DNA of 64,000 nt from Lampris incognitus (lineage: Eukaryota > Chordata > Actinopteri > Lampriformes > Lampridae): assembly GCF_029633865.1 (NCBI RefSeq), contig NC_079214.1, positions 33,146,957 to 33,210,956 on the forward strand, given 5' to 3'. The position numbers and the translations under genes are program-made. Positions 20,491 through 32,225 of the stretch are shown here, piece by piece. The notes beneath the pieces were generated by a model. That model worked only from the letters and a program-made list of their open reading frames with translations, was not told the origin of the DNA and searched no databases. How positions within the stretch are numbered: the first letter of the stretch is position 1; each line of letters begins with the position of its first letter.

Positions 20491-23389
20491 AAAGTAGTTA
20501 TATATATATTCATTCGGCGTACTTATAATTACAATTAAATTAAGTTCTCTTTCAAATCACACATCCAAATATATGAGTGGAAAATACTGTTTTGCAAATG
20601 CATTTATAACCTTTTCTTTTACTCGAATGTAGCTTAACCATGTCACGTGATATGCTACTTCAGTACACTTAAACAACAAATACTATTACTGGGACCACTA
20701 CAGAAACTTGCAGATGAACATTTAATATCCAGGAATTCACATGATATACAATACTACTGACTATCCCTGTAAAAAATAGGCTGCAATTTCGAACACAGTG
20801 CAGCCATATACTAGGTTCTGACCTAGTCTTGTTATTATATCATAGACTTTGGAAGACTTCCATTTTGTGTCACCCCAGGCAAAAAGTTCATAGACATTTA
20901 CCAAATATATCACATTGGAAATCCTAAAGTGTGTGACATCCTAGCGCTCTGTAAAAGGGTGTTTAGCTCCCAACAAAAAGTATTTGCCTGATGCTTGAAT
21001 GGAAACCCAGCAGAACACTTTCAAAGTCTTTAGGGTAGAAACTTGACCTTTCCATTTACTCTCATATATCAAATAGGACCCTATGCATGGCAGAGACTCC
21101 TCTGATGTGACAATAACTTAATAGATGGATATCCACTACCATTTTATCTTTCACTTGCACATCCCCAAAAGAAAGAGTGTCAGGGAATTATTCTGTTTTA
21201 CTACTGGTGGTCTATATATCGACAACAGATCCAGAGAATTTTTAGTCAAGACGCAAACTTTGGACTTGTATACCACCCTGCATCCCCCGATGCCATGTTG
21301 CATGGAGATACAGCCTGCTGCAAATTAAAAAGATCAAAATGAGAAGCCCATATAGATGCAGATTTATTTTTTACAAATCTGGTGTTTGAAATGGACAAAA
21401 TTCCCATTTTCATAGTGAGTAACTTGAAATTGTCAAATGGAAAGAAAATGATCAACAAATGTAACTATTATTTTGTGAGCACATTTTTTGCACCGATTAA
21501 TTCATATTTTTTACAAGCGTTTTTCTTTTCATGGGTTGTAATCAGTGGCTTGCCTCAATTCAAATCTTTCATAAAGCATCAATAGGCAAAGCAGATGATG
21601 GTGTTTCAAAGAAACATTGAGTAACAGGCAAGTTTCAGGCTTGGTCACCACAAAAGTCAATGCAGCCGTCCATGTCTACACATCATGGCGCAAGACACTG
21701 GACCCATACTGTGCTTTGTTCAAGAACAGCACCTTTGCAACAGCCCTCTGTTTACCGGCCTCTGGTTAAAAGTCTACTTGTATGTACATTTTAGAGGCAT
21801 ACAAATAATGCTTAGAGTTTCTCTTCCGTTTTCTTTCAACAGAAAAAAAATACATACTTCAAAAACAACCAATGGCATGTACAAATGTGTTGATTAGTTT
21901 TGGGCTAAGGCAGAGATTTAGATTTGTTTAATCTGGAGAAAGGTATCAAATTAGTTTAAAAAACTTTCAATCCAACCGCTAAAGAATGTGTTTCATTTTG
22001 CATTATTATACATGTATGTTAGTTGGTTGTTTCCTTTACACTTGCATGGATGTTGCACTAATTAATTAACCAAATCAGTTATTTACTTTCTGAAAGCCAA
22101 GCATTTAATTTGAGTCTGCCATTTGTTGTTTCTTATAACAGCTACAAAATTGTTTCCTTTCATTTTGGTGCTAAAAGAAAAAAAAAGCATCATGTCAGTG
22201 TAATTTGAGAATGACATAATAAAATCCGTTTTGTGCCAGAAACAGTTCTTATAAAGTTCTTAACAGTTATTTCAGCATAAAATAAATAAATGTTACTTGG
22301 CTATGTAGCATGAACTTGTGTTCAGTAGATATAATCTTCACAGATTACATCAACTGAACACAATTTGGGAGGTTTGAGGTTTTTGAGTTTATAGAGTCGC
22401 AGGCATGCAAAGCCAGTGCACAATCTATTCTTCACTGGTGGGGGCGGCAAGGCTCTATAGGCATGTTTACGTTAGAGGTGTCATCAATGGGTGTAAATGA
22501 AAAAAGAAAAAAAAACACAATTGCTAACAACTGGATCTGCCTTTACTCAGTCGGTTTTAGCCTCAAACCCCATGATGAAAACCAGAGGAACACATCTCCA
22601 TATGGACTGCTGGTAGTAAACCACACTGCTAGCAGGTGGTCAGTATCAGCTAGTAATTATGTCTGTAAATGATCTTTGCGATCTTAAAAAAAAAAAAGTG
22701 CAGTAAAGACATCCAGCCGCATCCCATATAAAAGTGATTTACCTTGGTAATGTCCTAACCTGAATTGTGAGGATTATCGAGGAAATGTGACGGATGATCA
22801 GAAGTAAATGTCTGAATTCCTGTGTCATACAAGCAGCCATGCAGAGAACTGACACCTAGCTATATCTCCCTAGTGTCAGCATCCCAGTCCCAAGTCAGGC
22901 TAGCAATCTATTTTAAATGAACTGTTTGTGTTCCTTTGACACATGCAGTATTATTTTAATGGCCTGGAAACCTCAGAGCAATATCGTAAAGGATTATTAT
23001 GGCTTTAAATCATCTGCAAGAACCGATTCTACTGCCTGGGAGTTCCATTAATCATCTTTGCCAAGGTGCTGCTCAAATTAAAGACTTTGACTCGCCTTCA
23101 CACCGCTCCTAAGGCTCATTGAATAACTTTCCACTTTAAGTCTTCCTTTCTCTTTTTTTCTTTCCAACACAGAAGCACATTATTTTTCTTAATGATACAG
23201 TGCCATTTGTCTTCTTTGGATAATAAATTCAAGGTAGGGAATTATGCTCACTTGTTAACATTAACGACTAAAGCATAAGCAAATATCTTTTTTATAACAT
23301 TACACACATGCAGAGAAGCGTTGCTTAAATGCCAACATGCTTTAAAATGCCAGCCTATGTGTGGTGGAGGAATCATTAAAAGATTATAT
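20491..23389. other. Long repeat-poor non-coding stretch
   Basis: About 2.9 kb with no transposon, exon or RNA gene I can support. ORFs here (for example 21125-21328, 21685-21897) look like chance. The part at 22900-23115 has balanced, low-repeat composition with homeodomain-like TTTTAATGG and TTATTATGG words and could be a conserved non-coding element; that is a guess. Confidence 0.4.
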
Positions 23390-23759
23390 CCATCTTTTTA
23401 TTCTCCTCTAACGTCTATTCCTCCCAAGACCATAAAATCAATTGTACCTGCTCTACTACCAACCTCATGTCTCCACCACACAGGACCAAGCACCGGAACT
23501 GGAGCAACAGAGCCCCTTCTCCATAGCTGCCCACTCCCTCTGGAATCCCCTCCCCAAACACATCAGAGATTGTACAGATATGTCCATGTTCAAATCATTA
23601 ATAATCAAAACTCAGCTCTTCAGAATTGCTTTTAGTGTGTGATTAATGTTGTGTGTTGTGTTTTTTGGTGTGTTGCTTTTATGTTTATCTTATGTAAGGC
23701 ATCTTTTAGTACCCTAAAAAGTGGTCTATAAATAAAATGTATTATTATTATTATTATTC
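23390..23759 (+). mobile_element. 3' end of an L2/Maui-like LINE
   Basis: Frame 23442-23642 reads FSIAAHSLWNPLPKHIRDCT and MFKSLIIKTQLFRIAF, the conserved C-terminus of L2/CR1-type fish LINEs. The 3' UTR has the customary GTGGTCTATAAATAAAATGT and a (TTA)n tail ending at 23758. 5' truncated. Confidence 0.75.
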
Positions 23760-24672
23760 AAGGCGGAGGTGGGATTACATCAAGGATCGGCTCTGAGTCC
23801 TTTCTTGTTTGCAGTGGTGATGAATAGGTTGACAGACGAGATCAGGCAGGAGTCTCCATGGACGATGATGTTTGCGGATGACATTGTGATCTGTAGTGAT
23901 AGGGTGCAGGTTGAGGAGAGCCTGGAGAGGTGGCGGTATGCACTGGAGAGAAGAGGAATGGAAGTCAGTAGGAGCAAGACAGAATACCTATGTTTGAATG
24001 AGAAGGAGGACAGCAGAATGGTGAGGATGTAAGGAGTAGAGGTGACAAAGGCATATGAGTTTAAATATTTGGGGTCAACTGTCCAAAGTAATGGGGATTG
24101 CAGAAGAGAGGTGAAGAAGAGAGTGCAGGCAGGGTGGAGAAGAGTGTCTGGAGTGATTTGCGACAGAAGGGTACCAGCAAGAGTTACACGGAAGGTTTAC
24201 CAGATGGTTGTGAGACCAGCTATGTTATATGGTTTGGAGACAGTGGCACTGACGAAAAGACAGGAGGCGGGGCTGGAGGTGGCAGAGTTGAAGATGCTAA
24301 GATTTTCACTGGGAGTGACGAAGAAGGACAGCATTAGGAATTAATATATTAGAGGGACCACTCAGGTTGGACGGTTTGGAGACAAAACAAGACAGGTAAG
24401 ATTGAGATGGCTTGGACATGTGTGGAGGAGAGATGCTGGATATATTAGGAGAAGGATGCCGAATATGGAGCTGCCAGGGAAGAGGAAAAGAGGAAGGCCA
24501 AAGAGGAGGTTTTTGGATGAGGTGAGGGAAGACATGCAGGTGGCTGGTGTGACAGAGGAAGATGCAGAGGACAGGAAGAGATGGAAACGGATGATCCGCT
24601 GTGGCGATCCCCAACAGGTTCAGCCGAAAGTAGTAGTAGTAGTAGTAGTAGTAGCAGTAGATTGTTATTATT
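23760..24672 (+). pseudogene. RTE-like LINE reverse transcriptase, 5'-truncated
   Basis: Begins within RT block 4 (LHQGSALSPFLFAVVM), then the catalytic FADD at 23871-23882, YEFKYLGSTVQ, MVVRPAMLYGLETVA and a final RRDAGYIRRRMPNMELPGKR-type connector ending in RKRWKRMIRCGDP. Stops at 24030 and 24341 and one shift break it. The tail is (TAG)n at 24632-24659. The same family occurs in reverse at 45131-45620. I place it in or near the RTE clade (Expander-like), not firmly. Confidence 0.8.
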
Positions 24673-24759
24673 AATAATATTATACAAATTTCCTTTAACT
24701 TCATGCCATAATACAACATAATAACCGGGCCCATTCCTTGGGCCTAGGGTTAGAATGAG

Positions 24760-26254
24760 GTAGAAGTCTATTTGATGGGTAGTGCCTTTCTTAGGATATG
24801 AGATGTTCCAAGTAGTGCGATCTTCTGGAGCTCTTGTATTCTGATGTTACCCGGGATCTGTTGGGTGTATTTCTCCATCCCTTTTTTTTACAATTCCCAG
24901 GGCTCCTATCACTACTGGTATTGTTCTTTTCATTCCCCACATTTGTTCAATCTCGATTTCGAGGTCTTTATATTTCGACAGTTTTTCAGTTACTTTTACT
25001 GAGGTGGTCCTTTCAGTCGGGATGGACATGTCGATGAGTAGGCAGCTTTTTTCTTTTTTGTTCTTGATGATTATGTCTGGTCTGTTGGCCTTTATCTCAC
25101 GATCTGTCTGTATTGGCATGTCCCATAAGATTGTGATATTGTCTGTTAAGCCCAATTTATGCTCCCAATGTCGTCTAGCAGACAAATGTCTCCCGGCAGA
25201 CAAAAAAGTGTCTCTCGAGTTGTTGCATTTATGCTTGTCGCAATGTCGCTGACTGTCTCCTAGTATCTATGGAAACGTTTCGCGTCACGCGCTGTGTTGT
25301 AAACAGTAGCAAGTGTTCTTTTTATGAATGAGCGTGCGTAATGTAAACAACGCTCTCAAGCAAAACCATGGCAACGCTCGAACACCTCGTCCCTTCAATC
25401 CAACTATCCAATCACAGCTAAGCGACATAATGTGCGTGAGTCTGCGATATAAGAAAATGTGTCGTGTACATGACAGCCCTGGGAGACACAAAAAGTGTCT
25501 CTCATGACGTCAAAATTGTCGAGAGACATCTGTCTGCTAGCCGACATTTGGAGTATAAATTGAGCTTTTACTGTTACTGTTTAGGGCTCGTGCTCGTACC
25601 ATTTTTCTTTTGTGTTGATGTTGAATTCTTTGCAGATATTCCAGTGCAGGTATGTGGCGGCCTTGCTGTGTCTTTGTAGGTATTCAGTTTTGGCCAGCTC
25701 AGGGCACCCTGCCACGATATGGTCAATGTTTTCCTGGAATTGACCACATATCCTGCACGCTGGGTCTGTGTCATCTTTGAGGATTTTGCTCTGGTAGTAA
25801 TTGGTCTTGATGGCCTGGTCTTGGGCAGTGATGACAAAGCCCTCTGTTTCGGATTTCAGCCCAGCTGTTTTGAGCCATGTGTTGGTCATATGTTGGTCCA
25901 CATCTTTCTGACCTACTCTTTTTTTGGGTATTGCCTGTGCATTTGTTTCCCTTCCCATTTTTGTTTCATTTGTTCTTGGGCGTGACACTTCGCTTTTTGT
26001 TTGACTTTTCGGGCGTGGATGATTGGAGCTTCATTTTCAGGTTGTGGTGTTTCAGGGAGGTTGAGGTCTCTTCTGAACATTGTGGCTTGGTTAGCTACGG
26101 AATTTTTTTTGTTTTGTTTTTCATGATCTCTAGCAATCATGAGAAGGGTGTCATTTTGGGTGTTAAGGTAAGTATCTAGGCCTATTGTTGTTGTTTTGTA
26201 GGCAGTTTCCAGTTGGATTATACCCCTGCCACCCTTGTTTCTGGGGGGATACAA
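24760..26254 (-). pseudogene. R4/Dong-like linker, CCHC knuckle and endonuclease
   Basis: From 26254: GGRGIIQLETAYKTT, then CRICGQFQENIDHIVAGC (a CxxC...HxxxxC knuckle, about 25709-25762), WNICKEFNINTKEKWYEHEP up to the MITE at 25567; on the far side from 25148: ITILWDMPIQTDREIKANRP, then DIIIKNKKEKSCLLIDMSIP, where RPD and the later D and K make a PD-(D/E)xK nuclease. Ends with IQELQKIALLGT near 24790. Confidence 0.78.
25149..25567. mobile_element. PIF/Harbinger-type MITE, 419 bp
   Basis: Terminal inverted repeats of about 43 bp (AGCCCAATTTATGCTCC at the left, complement of GGAGTATAAATTGAGCT at the right), about 85% alike, flanked by TTA on both sides (25146-25148, 25568-25570), the three-base TWA duplication of PIF/Harbinger. 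The host LINE compared with its other copy at 63560 has an equal-length empty site. No coding capacity. Confidence 0.82.
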
Positions 26255-26475
26255 TTATCCACATCTGATTTTGGGTGGTGCATCCTCTCTAAGTTGAGTA
26301 TTTTTCTTGTTTTTCTATCTAGTTTCCTGATCTCTTCTAGTTTCTAGTCGACAATATTGACGCTGTAAGTTACGACTGGTGTAGCCAGGGTGTTGATGGC
26401 TTCCATTTGGTTGGATGCATTGAGTTCGGATTTTGTTACCATTCGTGTTCTTCGGTAGTACTCCTTTCTGATCAT

Positions 26476-27347
26476 TTATTTCATTTTGGCATGTTGTATC
26501 CCGTCCCCTTCATTCACCCCCAGGTGTTTGTATGTGCCTTCTTGTTCTAGGTCTTGGATGGTGGTGTCTAGGTCAATTTGGATGTTTTCGGTGGTGGTAA
26601 GTTTTCCTTTTTTGAATGTAGCTTTGGCACATTTGTCTAGTCCGAACTCCGTTTTGATGTCGTCACTGAAGCCTTTTACGATGGTCAAAAGGCCAGTTTG
26701 TTCTAGGTCATTCTTGGTAAAGGTTTTCAGGTCATCCATGTAGACTAGATGGTTAATAGTGCATGAACCTGTAGTATAACCATAGCTGGTGTTGTTCAGG
26801 AGGGAGGATAGTGGAGTAAGAGCTATGCAAACGAGAAGAGGAGAAAGAGAGTCGCCTTGAAATATGCTGCTATTGATGTTGATCTGCCTTGAATGTAGCG
26901 TCCCGTCTGTATATTTTAGAGCAAGGGTTGTTTTCCACTGGTCCATATTTGCTGTTAGGAACTGGATAAGGATCAGTGATGTTTTGTAGATGTCAAGACA
27001 TTTCAGTATCCAGTCACGGGGTACAGAGTCGAACGCCTTTTATAGTCTATCCAGGCTGTTGTCAGATTTTTCTTCCTCATTTTTACTTCTTTAATGATGG
27101 CCTTGTTTATTAAAAGCTGGTCTTTGCAGCCATAGCTCCCTTTCCGACACCCTTTTTGTTCTATGGTAAGTAGGTTGTTTTCTTCCAGGTGTTTGTAAAC
27201 TCTCTTGGTGATGATGGATGTTAAGATCTTGTAGGTTGTAGGGAGACGTGATGGGATGATAATTTTTAGGGTTTTTTGGTGTCTTCTGTTTTGGATATTA
27301 TTGTTATTATCAATGCTTTTACAGTCATCATCATCATCAGCAGTCAT
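26476..27347 (-). pseudogene. R4/Dong-like reverse transcriptase
   Basis: The upstream piece (27330-27003) has PTTYKILTSIITKRVYKHLE, EQKGCRKGSYGCKDQLL and AWIDYKR; the downstream piece (26946-26476) has FQGDSLSPLLVCIAL and the catalytic YMDD at 26731-26742. The two are joined by a frame change near 26970. The QKGCRKGSYGCKDQ block is what I associate with the R4/Dong clade. Confidence 0.78.
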
Positions 27348-27800
27348 TCGAGGTCGAATATGACCGTCCTTCTTCTGGGTTCCTGTGGGTCCTCAGATGG
27401 GCGTAGAGGCTGATCTTGGAGCTGCATAATGGGGGGCCACCTGTGTGTGACAGCTTTTTATGTGGAGTGGCTGATGCACCTGTAGCTACCACACAGTCCT
27501 TGTCAGTGGCTGGCCAGAGTCCAATGGCATGGAGAACCAAGACAATTGGGGACCACCCTCTGTTGTAGCCTTCATCTGCCTTCACTGCCATTGTGACCTG
27601 GAGACATCTTTTGCCAGTTCTGCCATTAAGGTCTTTGTTTGATCGCGCTTCGTCTGCAACCTCCCCCTTGGGTGACCCTACCAGGAGCCAAGGTCTGGAC
27701 GGCATATATATTAGGATCATTGGTATATGCAAGCTTCTCCACCGTGGCAAGGTGGCGATCCAGGAAAAGTCTTTTACAGTAATGGTCTGCACAACCAATA
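27331..27800 (-). mobile_element. LINE-related fragment with C-terminal finger and (ATG)n tail
   Basis: On the minus strand the frame 27798-27337 ends in LCSSKISLYAHLRTHRNPEE, half of a C2H2 finger like that at the end of the LINE at 7791-8390, followed by a (GAT)n tail at 27327-27338. The upstream 350 bases look like another part of a repetitive element but I cannot name it. Confidence 0.45.
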
Positions 27801-28439
27801 AGGGGGGGGGGGGGGTTCTTGTCCCCAGTAAGCGGTCTTGGCGGGTGAGAAGACTGGTAGTGGTGGCATGTACATTTACAAAAGGTAGGTAGTGTTTAAG
27901 TTTTAAGGTTAGGATTAGGTAGTGGTTAAGATTTAAGGTTTAGGCTAGGTAATGTTTTACTGGGTGCCTTCATTGTAATGACCAAGGTTTCCTACACAAT
28001 GTTTGTGGAGGAGATGTTAGTTCCAGGTTTTCCCAGCAGAACAACAATCACTGTCTTCTTTTACTGGTAGGAGCGACTGAACGTCGAAAATGCTCCCATG
28101 ATTTGTTTTCAGGGACATGCTAAATTGACACCTGTGGTCGTCTACATAGGAAGACCAGCCTCAAATTGCAATAAAAAGTGTGTGAATCTTTAAGGTGTGG
28201 TCCTTGGAACACAGTTTTTCAGTCTGCATTCGTCTTTCCATACCACCCCTTCAATTCCAATTTTTTTTTCTATTTCCGTGGTCTAAAAATACGATGTTTT
28301 GTTTTACCAAATAGTATGAATTCACTCAAATGTCTCACATACTCCTTGGGACAATCTTTTGAATCATTTATGAATATAAAAAAGCCTAAATTAATCCAAC
28401 TGCCAAAGATTTTTTTAAAAAATGTTTCAATTAATATAT
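27801..28439. other. Non-coding; G-run and GGTTAG-like tandem words
   Basis: A run of 13 G is at 27804-27816. Between 27885 and 27960 the words TTTAAGGTTAGG/TAGGTAGTG recur, a degenerate short tandem. No gene signal. Confidence 0.5.
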
Positions 28440-28676
28440 TGTGGTGATACACAATTGAGGGTAGATTCACCAGGGGCTGCTGCTCCTTTAAGGCAGACGT
28501 TCAGAGTGCTGACGAAAGCACTACTTAGAGTTTCCGGGGTGGAGCCATGTTTGCAGCAGCCTAGCGGTTAGCTGGTTGCCACGAGAGATTGTGCTGTATC
28601 GGTGTCGTTTTGTGTGGCGATTAAACGGAATTGACTCGACTTGATCTCTCCGTCTCCTCATTCCTGCACTCCCACA
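28440..28676 (+). mobile_element. Solo LTR, 237 bp
   Basis: TGTGGTGATAC...CACTCCCACA, flanked by ATAT on both sides (28436-28439, 28677-28680). ATTAAA near 28619 suits a poly(A) signal. It ends ten bases before the LTR of a different small element. Family not determined; TG...CA ends and short duplication indicate an LTR element. Confidence 0.7.
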
Positions 28677-28882
28677 ATATAACATTGTAGCGGACTATAT
28701 GGGCACAATTCACTATAATTGGTAGACACGGGAACTTTAAGAAAGGGTTTCCGAGTTGAGAGGGCAAAGGGAGGACTAGGTTGGTTGGAGCAGCGCCATG
28801 TTGCTGAGATGGTGATTTTGCACGGAAGAATACATGACCCACGCGTTCAATTGTCCATCTCTACTTCCCTACAATTTCCACA

Positions 28883-29127
28883 TTGGATCGCCACGACGCC
28901 CACCGTGGACCCCTGCAGCCTCCCTACGATGGACCATTCCACGTCCTGGAGATCGGAAACAAGCACTTTGTCGTAGAAGTTGGCAACAAGCCAGAGCGCA
29001 TTTCAGCAGATCGCCTCAAACTGGCCCACCTGAACTCGGCCGACCTGTTGGACTTGCCCAGCCAGCCCCCTCTGTGGGGGCTGGCTGGGCAAGTCCAACA
29101 GCGTGCGGGATACCACCCACGCCCCTA
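28883..29127 (+). pseudogene. Integrase C-terminal fragment
   Basis: The frame from 28883 reads RHDAHRGPLQPPYDGPFHVL, then EVGNKPERISADRLKLAHL, the C-terminal tail of Gypsy integrases, starting immediately after the 5' LTR with no gag, protease or RT. After ADLLDLPSQPP the reading enters the hairpin at 29045-29101. Confidence 0.75.
29045..29101. repeat. Perfect 26-bp inverted repeat with 5-base loop
   Basis: Left arm 29045-29070 starts CTGTTGGACTTGCCC and ends CCAGCCCCC; loop TCTGT 29071-29075; right arm 29076-29101 is its exact complement. GC-rich and mismatch-free. Confidence 0.97.
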
Positions 29128-29259
29128 AGGTTCCTCCACCACCCGCCCTACCCCCACCTCGCCGCAGGGTCCTTAAGGCCCCTCCTGTAGGCACCCCGGC
29201 CTCTGCACCTGTTTGCCGAAGCCGTTGCGGCTGGGCCATCCGACCTCCTCCAAGTTGAC

Positions 29260-29292
<33 letters not shown>

Positions 29293-29518
29293 GGTGAATT
29301 CTGGGGGGGACGTACGTAGCGGACTATATGGGCACAATTCACCATAATTGGTATACACAGGCCCTTTAAAAAAGGGTTTCTGAGTTGAGAGGCGGAGTGA
29401 GGACTAAGATGGTTGGCCATGTTGCCGAGATGGTGATTTTGTAAGGAAGAATAAATGACACGCGTTCATGTAGTCAGTAAGAGAAGTTGACCGTCTCTAC
29501 TTTCCTGCAATTTCCACA

Positions 29519-29594
29519 ACGTCATCTTTATTAACAGTCCGTATTTGGGAAAGAGCTGGCGGCTCTGTATGAAAGAGTGACTCATCAGACAAGC
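29519..29594. other. Short non-coding spacer
   Basis: Unassigned sequence between the small LTR element and SINE S copy 2. Confidence 0.4.
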
Positions 29595-29900
29595 TTTTTT
29601 CCCCCCAATTTCCCCCCTAATTGTATCTGGCCAATTACCCCGAGACATCCCGGTCACTGTTCCACCCCTTCTCTGCCGAGCGCCCCGACCGAGCAGAGGA
29701 GGCACTAGTGCAGTGGACCGACCAGACGGAGGCACTAGTGCAGCGACCAAGACAAATACCCACATCCGACTTCCCACCCGCAGACACGGCCAATTGTGTC
29801 TTTAAGGACGCCCGACCAAGCCGGAGGTAACACGGGGATTCGACCCGGCGATCCCGTGTTGGTAGGCAACGGAATAGACCGCTACGCTACCCGGACGCCC
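29595..29900 (-). mobile_element. SINE family S, copy 2, internally deleted
   Basis: Tail CCCCTAATTGTATCTGGCCA at the left, tRNA-like head (complement of GGGCGTCCGGGTAGCGTAGC) at 29881-29900, with a GGGTCGAATCCCC-type B box. About 150 bases present in the full copy at 46811 are missing in the middle, and a short GACCGACCAGACGGAGGCAC segment is duplicated. Confidence 0.85.
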
Positions 29901-31344
29901 ACTCATCGACAAGCTGACCAGATACAATGTCTCTTGACTGACAAGTAACCAACCCACCAATCACCTAGCCAGCCATGCCAACTTATGTATACGAATTTCG
30001 AATTTTATATAAAATGGACTGAAGTTTGCTGCCAGCCTTTAACAACACAATTTGTTTTCAAATGTGTTGATAATCACTTTCACTAGCATTGTGGCACAAA
30101 CTTCGTTTTTGATTTCGTCTAATCCAGTCACTATATTCTGATACATGTTATACATGTAATACATGTTATCACAAACAATAGTTAAGGAAATAAAATGGTA
30201 TTCTCATTATTTCTACACTAATCTAACATTCTAAAAATATTGACTACCTGCCCCCACAACACTTCCTGCTTTTCCAGCACTTCTGTCTGGGTATAAGGAG
30301 TGCCTGGAGTGAGCTTGCATTCAGGTCACGTGGTGAGGGGGAAGACACAGCAAAGCCAAACATTGTTAAAATAAGATACCTTAAGCTTTCCTCTGGCTCG
30401 TCTCGAGGGGCAAGGAGAGGCTAAGAGCTGCATGACAAATAAATCAAGCATGGGGGGAGAATAGAAATGAGACGCAAGAGGGGTACTGTAGGTGCAGTTT
30501 AGCTTGTGGATTTCAGATGAGATCTTTTGTGCTGTGTTTCTCCAAATGCAGAGCCCGCATGTAGGTATGTGTGTGTGGGTGTGCATGGATGAGTGTGCTC
30601 AGGCAGTATGATTATGCTCATTTGTACTGGTGTTGGTGTGTGTGCGCACGTGTGCAACTATTGTGTGTGTGTGTGTGTGTGTGTTTGGTCATGGGATTGC
30701 TGGTCAGAGAGCAGGACCCTACAGAGATGGCATGTAAGAGCCACATCCCTGTAGAGGTAACCTCAACTTAACATCTTCAGACAATATTGTGATGGAGCTC
30801 TGAAGATGAATTGTTAACGAAGTTAATCAGTTATCGTATACTGCTTTTGAACTCAGTTAAAAATGATTGGTATCAGTTGTGATTTAATTCTTTATAAAAC
30901 ACAATCCATTCATGAATTCACAGATTACACTTATTTAGATTTTTTCCATTTGTTGTTGTTTTTTTCCTCCCTTTATTTCATGTCTTTAAAACTAGAAATG
31001 TCATCATACCAACTGGGAATTGCAATTTAAAATTGATTCACCACTGTAAATTGAATACCTTCATCTTTCTGTGGCTTCTTTTATATTTGAGCATTCGACA
31101 CCTGAATCTTTAACAATATTAGATCAACACATCAATAACATATTAAAAAAACATTTTTTTCAATTTTCTCCACAAGAAAAAATAAACCCAATTTGTAACC
31201 CAACAATATACAATCCGGGACGCAAGTGTAACTATATCTTGCTCTCTTCCTTCAGGGCACCATTCAAAATTAAAATGGCTCCTCCACACTATTGAAATGG
31301 ACTCAACACAAATTATTGCTCATAGCATATACCTGTAGCGACTG
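29901..31344. other. Non-coding; (TG)n at 30662-30684
   Basis: No gene or transposon I can support in about 1.4 kb. ORFs 30571-30771 and 31071-31295 are products of low-complexity DNA or chance. Confidence 0.4.
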
Positions 31345-31767
31345 GAGAGGGTGTTCGCTTTGACTATCGCATCTGCACCGATCACACCTCACTTACGTGA
31401 CTCCTGAACTTTAAGCACCCTGAGGGCCAGGTGGCCCGATGGCTTGGAGGGCCTTCAAGGGTATGACTGAAATCCAGCATCGGGTGGGGTGACATCGTGG
31501 CAATGCCAACGTGCTCTCCTGGCACCCATGTGCGGCATTGAAGAGCTGCTACTGCCAGCGGCAAGAGGAGCGGGGTCAGATGACGCCAACGGTGGAGGCC
31601 ATCCAGACCGCCAGCAATGAGGAGAGGTGGTTCCCGTTGAACACGCAGCAACTGAGGCAGCAGCAGGAAGCAGATGTAACCCTGGTGCTGGTGAGGGGTT
31701 GGTTTAAGATGGGGTAGCACCCTGGGTGGACAGAGGTGTTAGTGCTGGGGCCCGAGGTAAAGGCCTA

Positions 31768-32225
31768 GCGCTGTCTCTTTTTTTCTTTTCTTTTTTTCAA
31801 TTTTCCCCCTTTTTCTCCCCAATTGTATCCGGCCAATTACCCCACTCTTCTGAGCCGATCCGGTCACTGCTCCACACCCTCTGCTGATCCAGGGAGGGAT
31901 GCAGACTACCATGTCGCCTCCGATACATGTGGAGTTGCCAGCCACTTCTTTTTACCTGACAGGGAGGAGCTTTGCCAGGGGGATGTAGCACATGGGAGGA
32001 TCACACTATTCCCCCCAGTTTCCCCTCCCTCCTTAACAGGCGCCACCAGAGGAGGTGCTAGTGCAGCGATCAGGACACATACCCACATCTAGCTTCCCAC
32101 CTACAGACACAGCCAATTGTGACTGTAGGGATGCCCAACCAAGCCGAAGCTAACACGGAGATTTGAACCGGTGATCCCCGTATTGGTAGGCAACAAACTA
32201 GACTGTTATGCTACCCAGATGCCCC
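31768..32225 (-). mobile_element. SINE family S, copy 3, with target duplication
   Basis: Flanked by AGGCCTA at 31761-31767 and 32226-32232. A T-rich tract on the left is the complement of the A-rich 3' tail; the head at 32210-32225 is complementary to GGGGCATCTGGGTAGC. With one AGGCCTA removed, the host Gypsy reads EVKAYHSQWGNF without a break. Confidence 0.9.

Larger units (their letters stand above)
24727..27330 (-). mobile_element. R4/Dong (Rex6)-like LINE, split by a Harbinger MITE
   Basis: Reads on the minus strand from RT (27330) through a cysteine knuckle (about 25755) and restriction-like endonuclease (about 25085) to the 3' end at 24727. The last 250 bases closely match those of the copy at 63395-64000, including the TAGACTTCTACCTCATTCTA end. 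The 419-bp MITE at 25149-25567 interrupts the coding region just before the nuclease. Frameshifts at about 26990, 26260 and 25570 and stops in between show it is inactive. 5' truncated. Confidence 0.8.
28686..29518 (+). mobile_element. Internally deleted Gypsy-type LTR element
   Basis: Two LTRs in direct orientation, 28686-28882 (197 bp, TGTAGCGG...TTTCCACA) and 29315-29518 (204 bp, CGTAGCGG...TTTCCACA), about 85% alike. Between them lies only the end of the integrase frame, a perfect hairpin and (TTA)n. A polypurine-like CTGGGGGGGA (29301-29310) precedes the second LTR, as a plus-strand primer should. Flanks AACAT and AACGT may be a mutated 5-bp duplication. It could only have moved by using another element's proteins. 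Confidence 0.8.
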
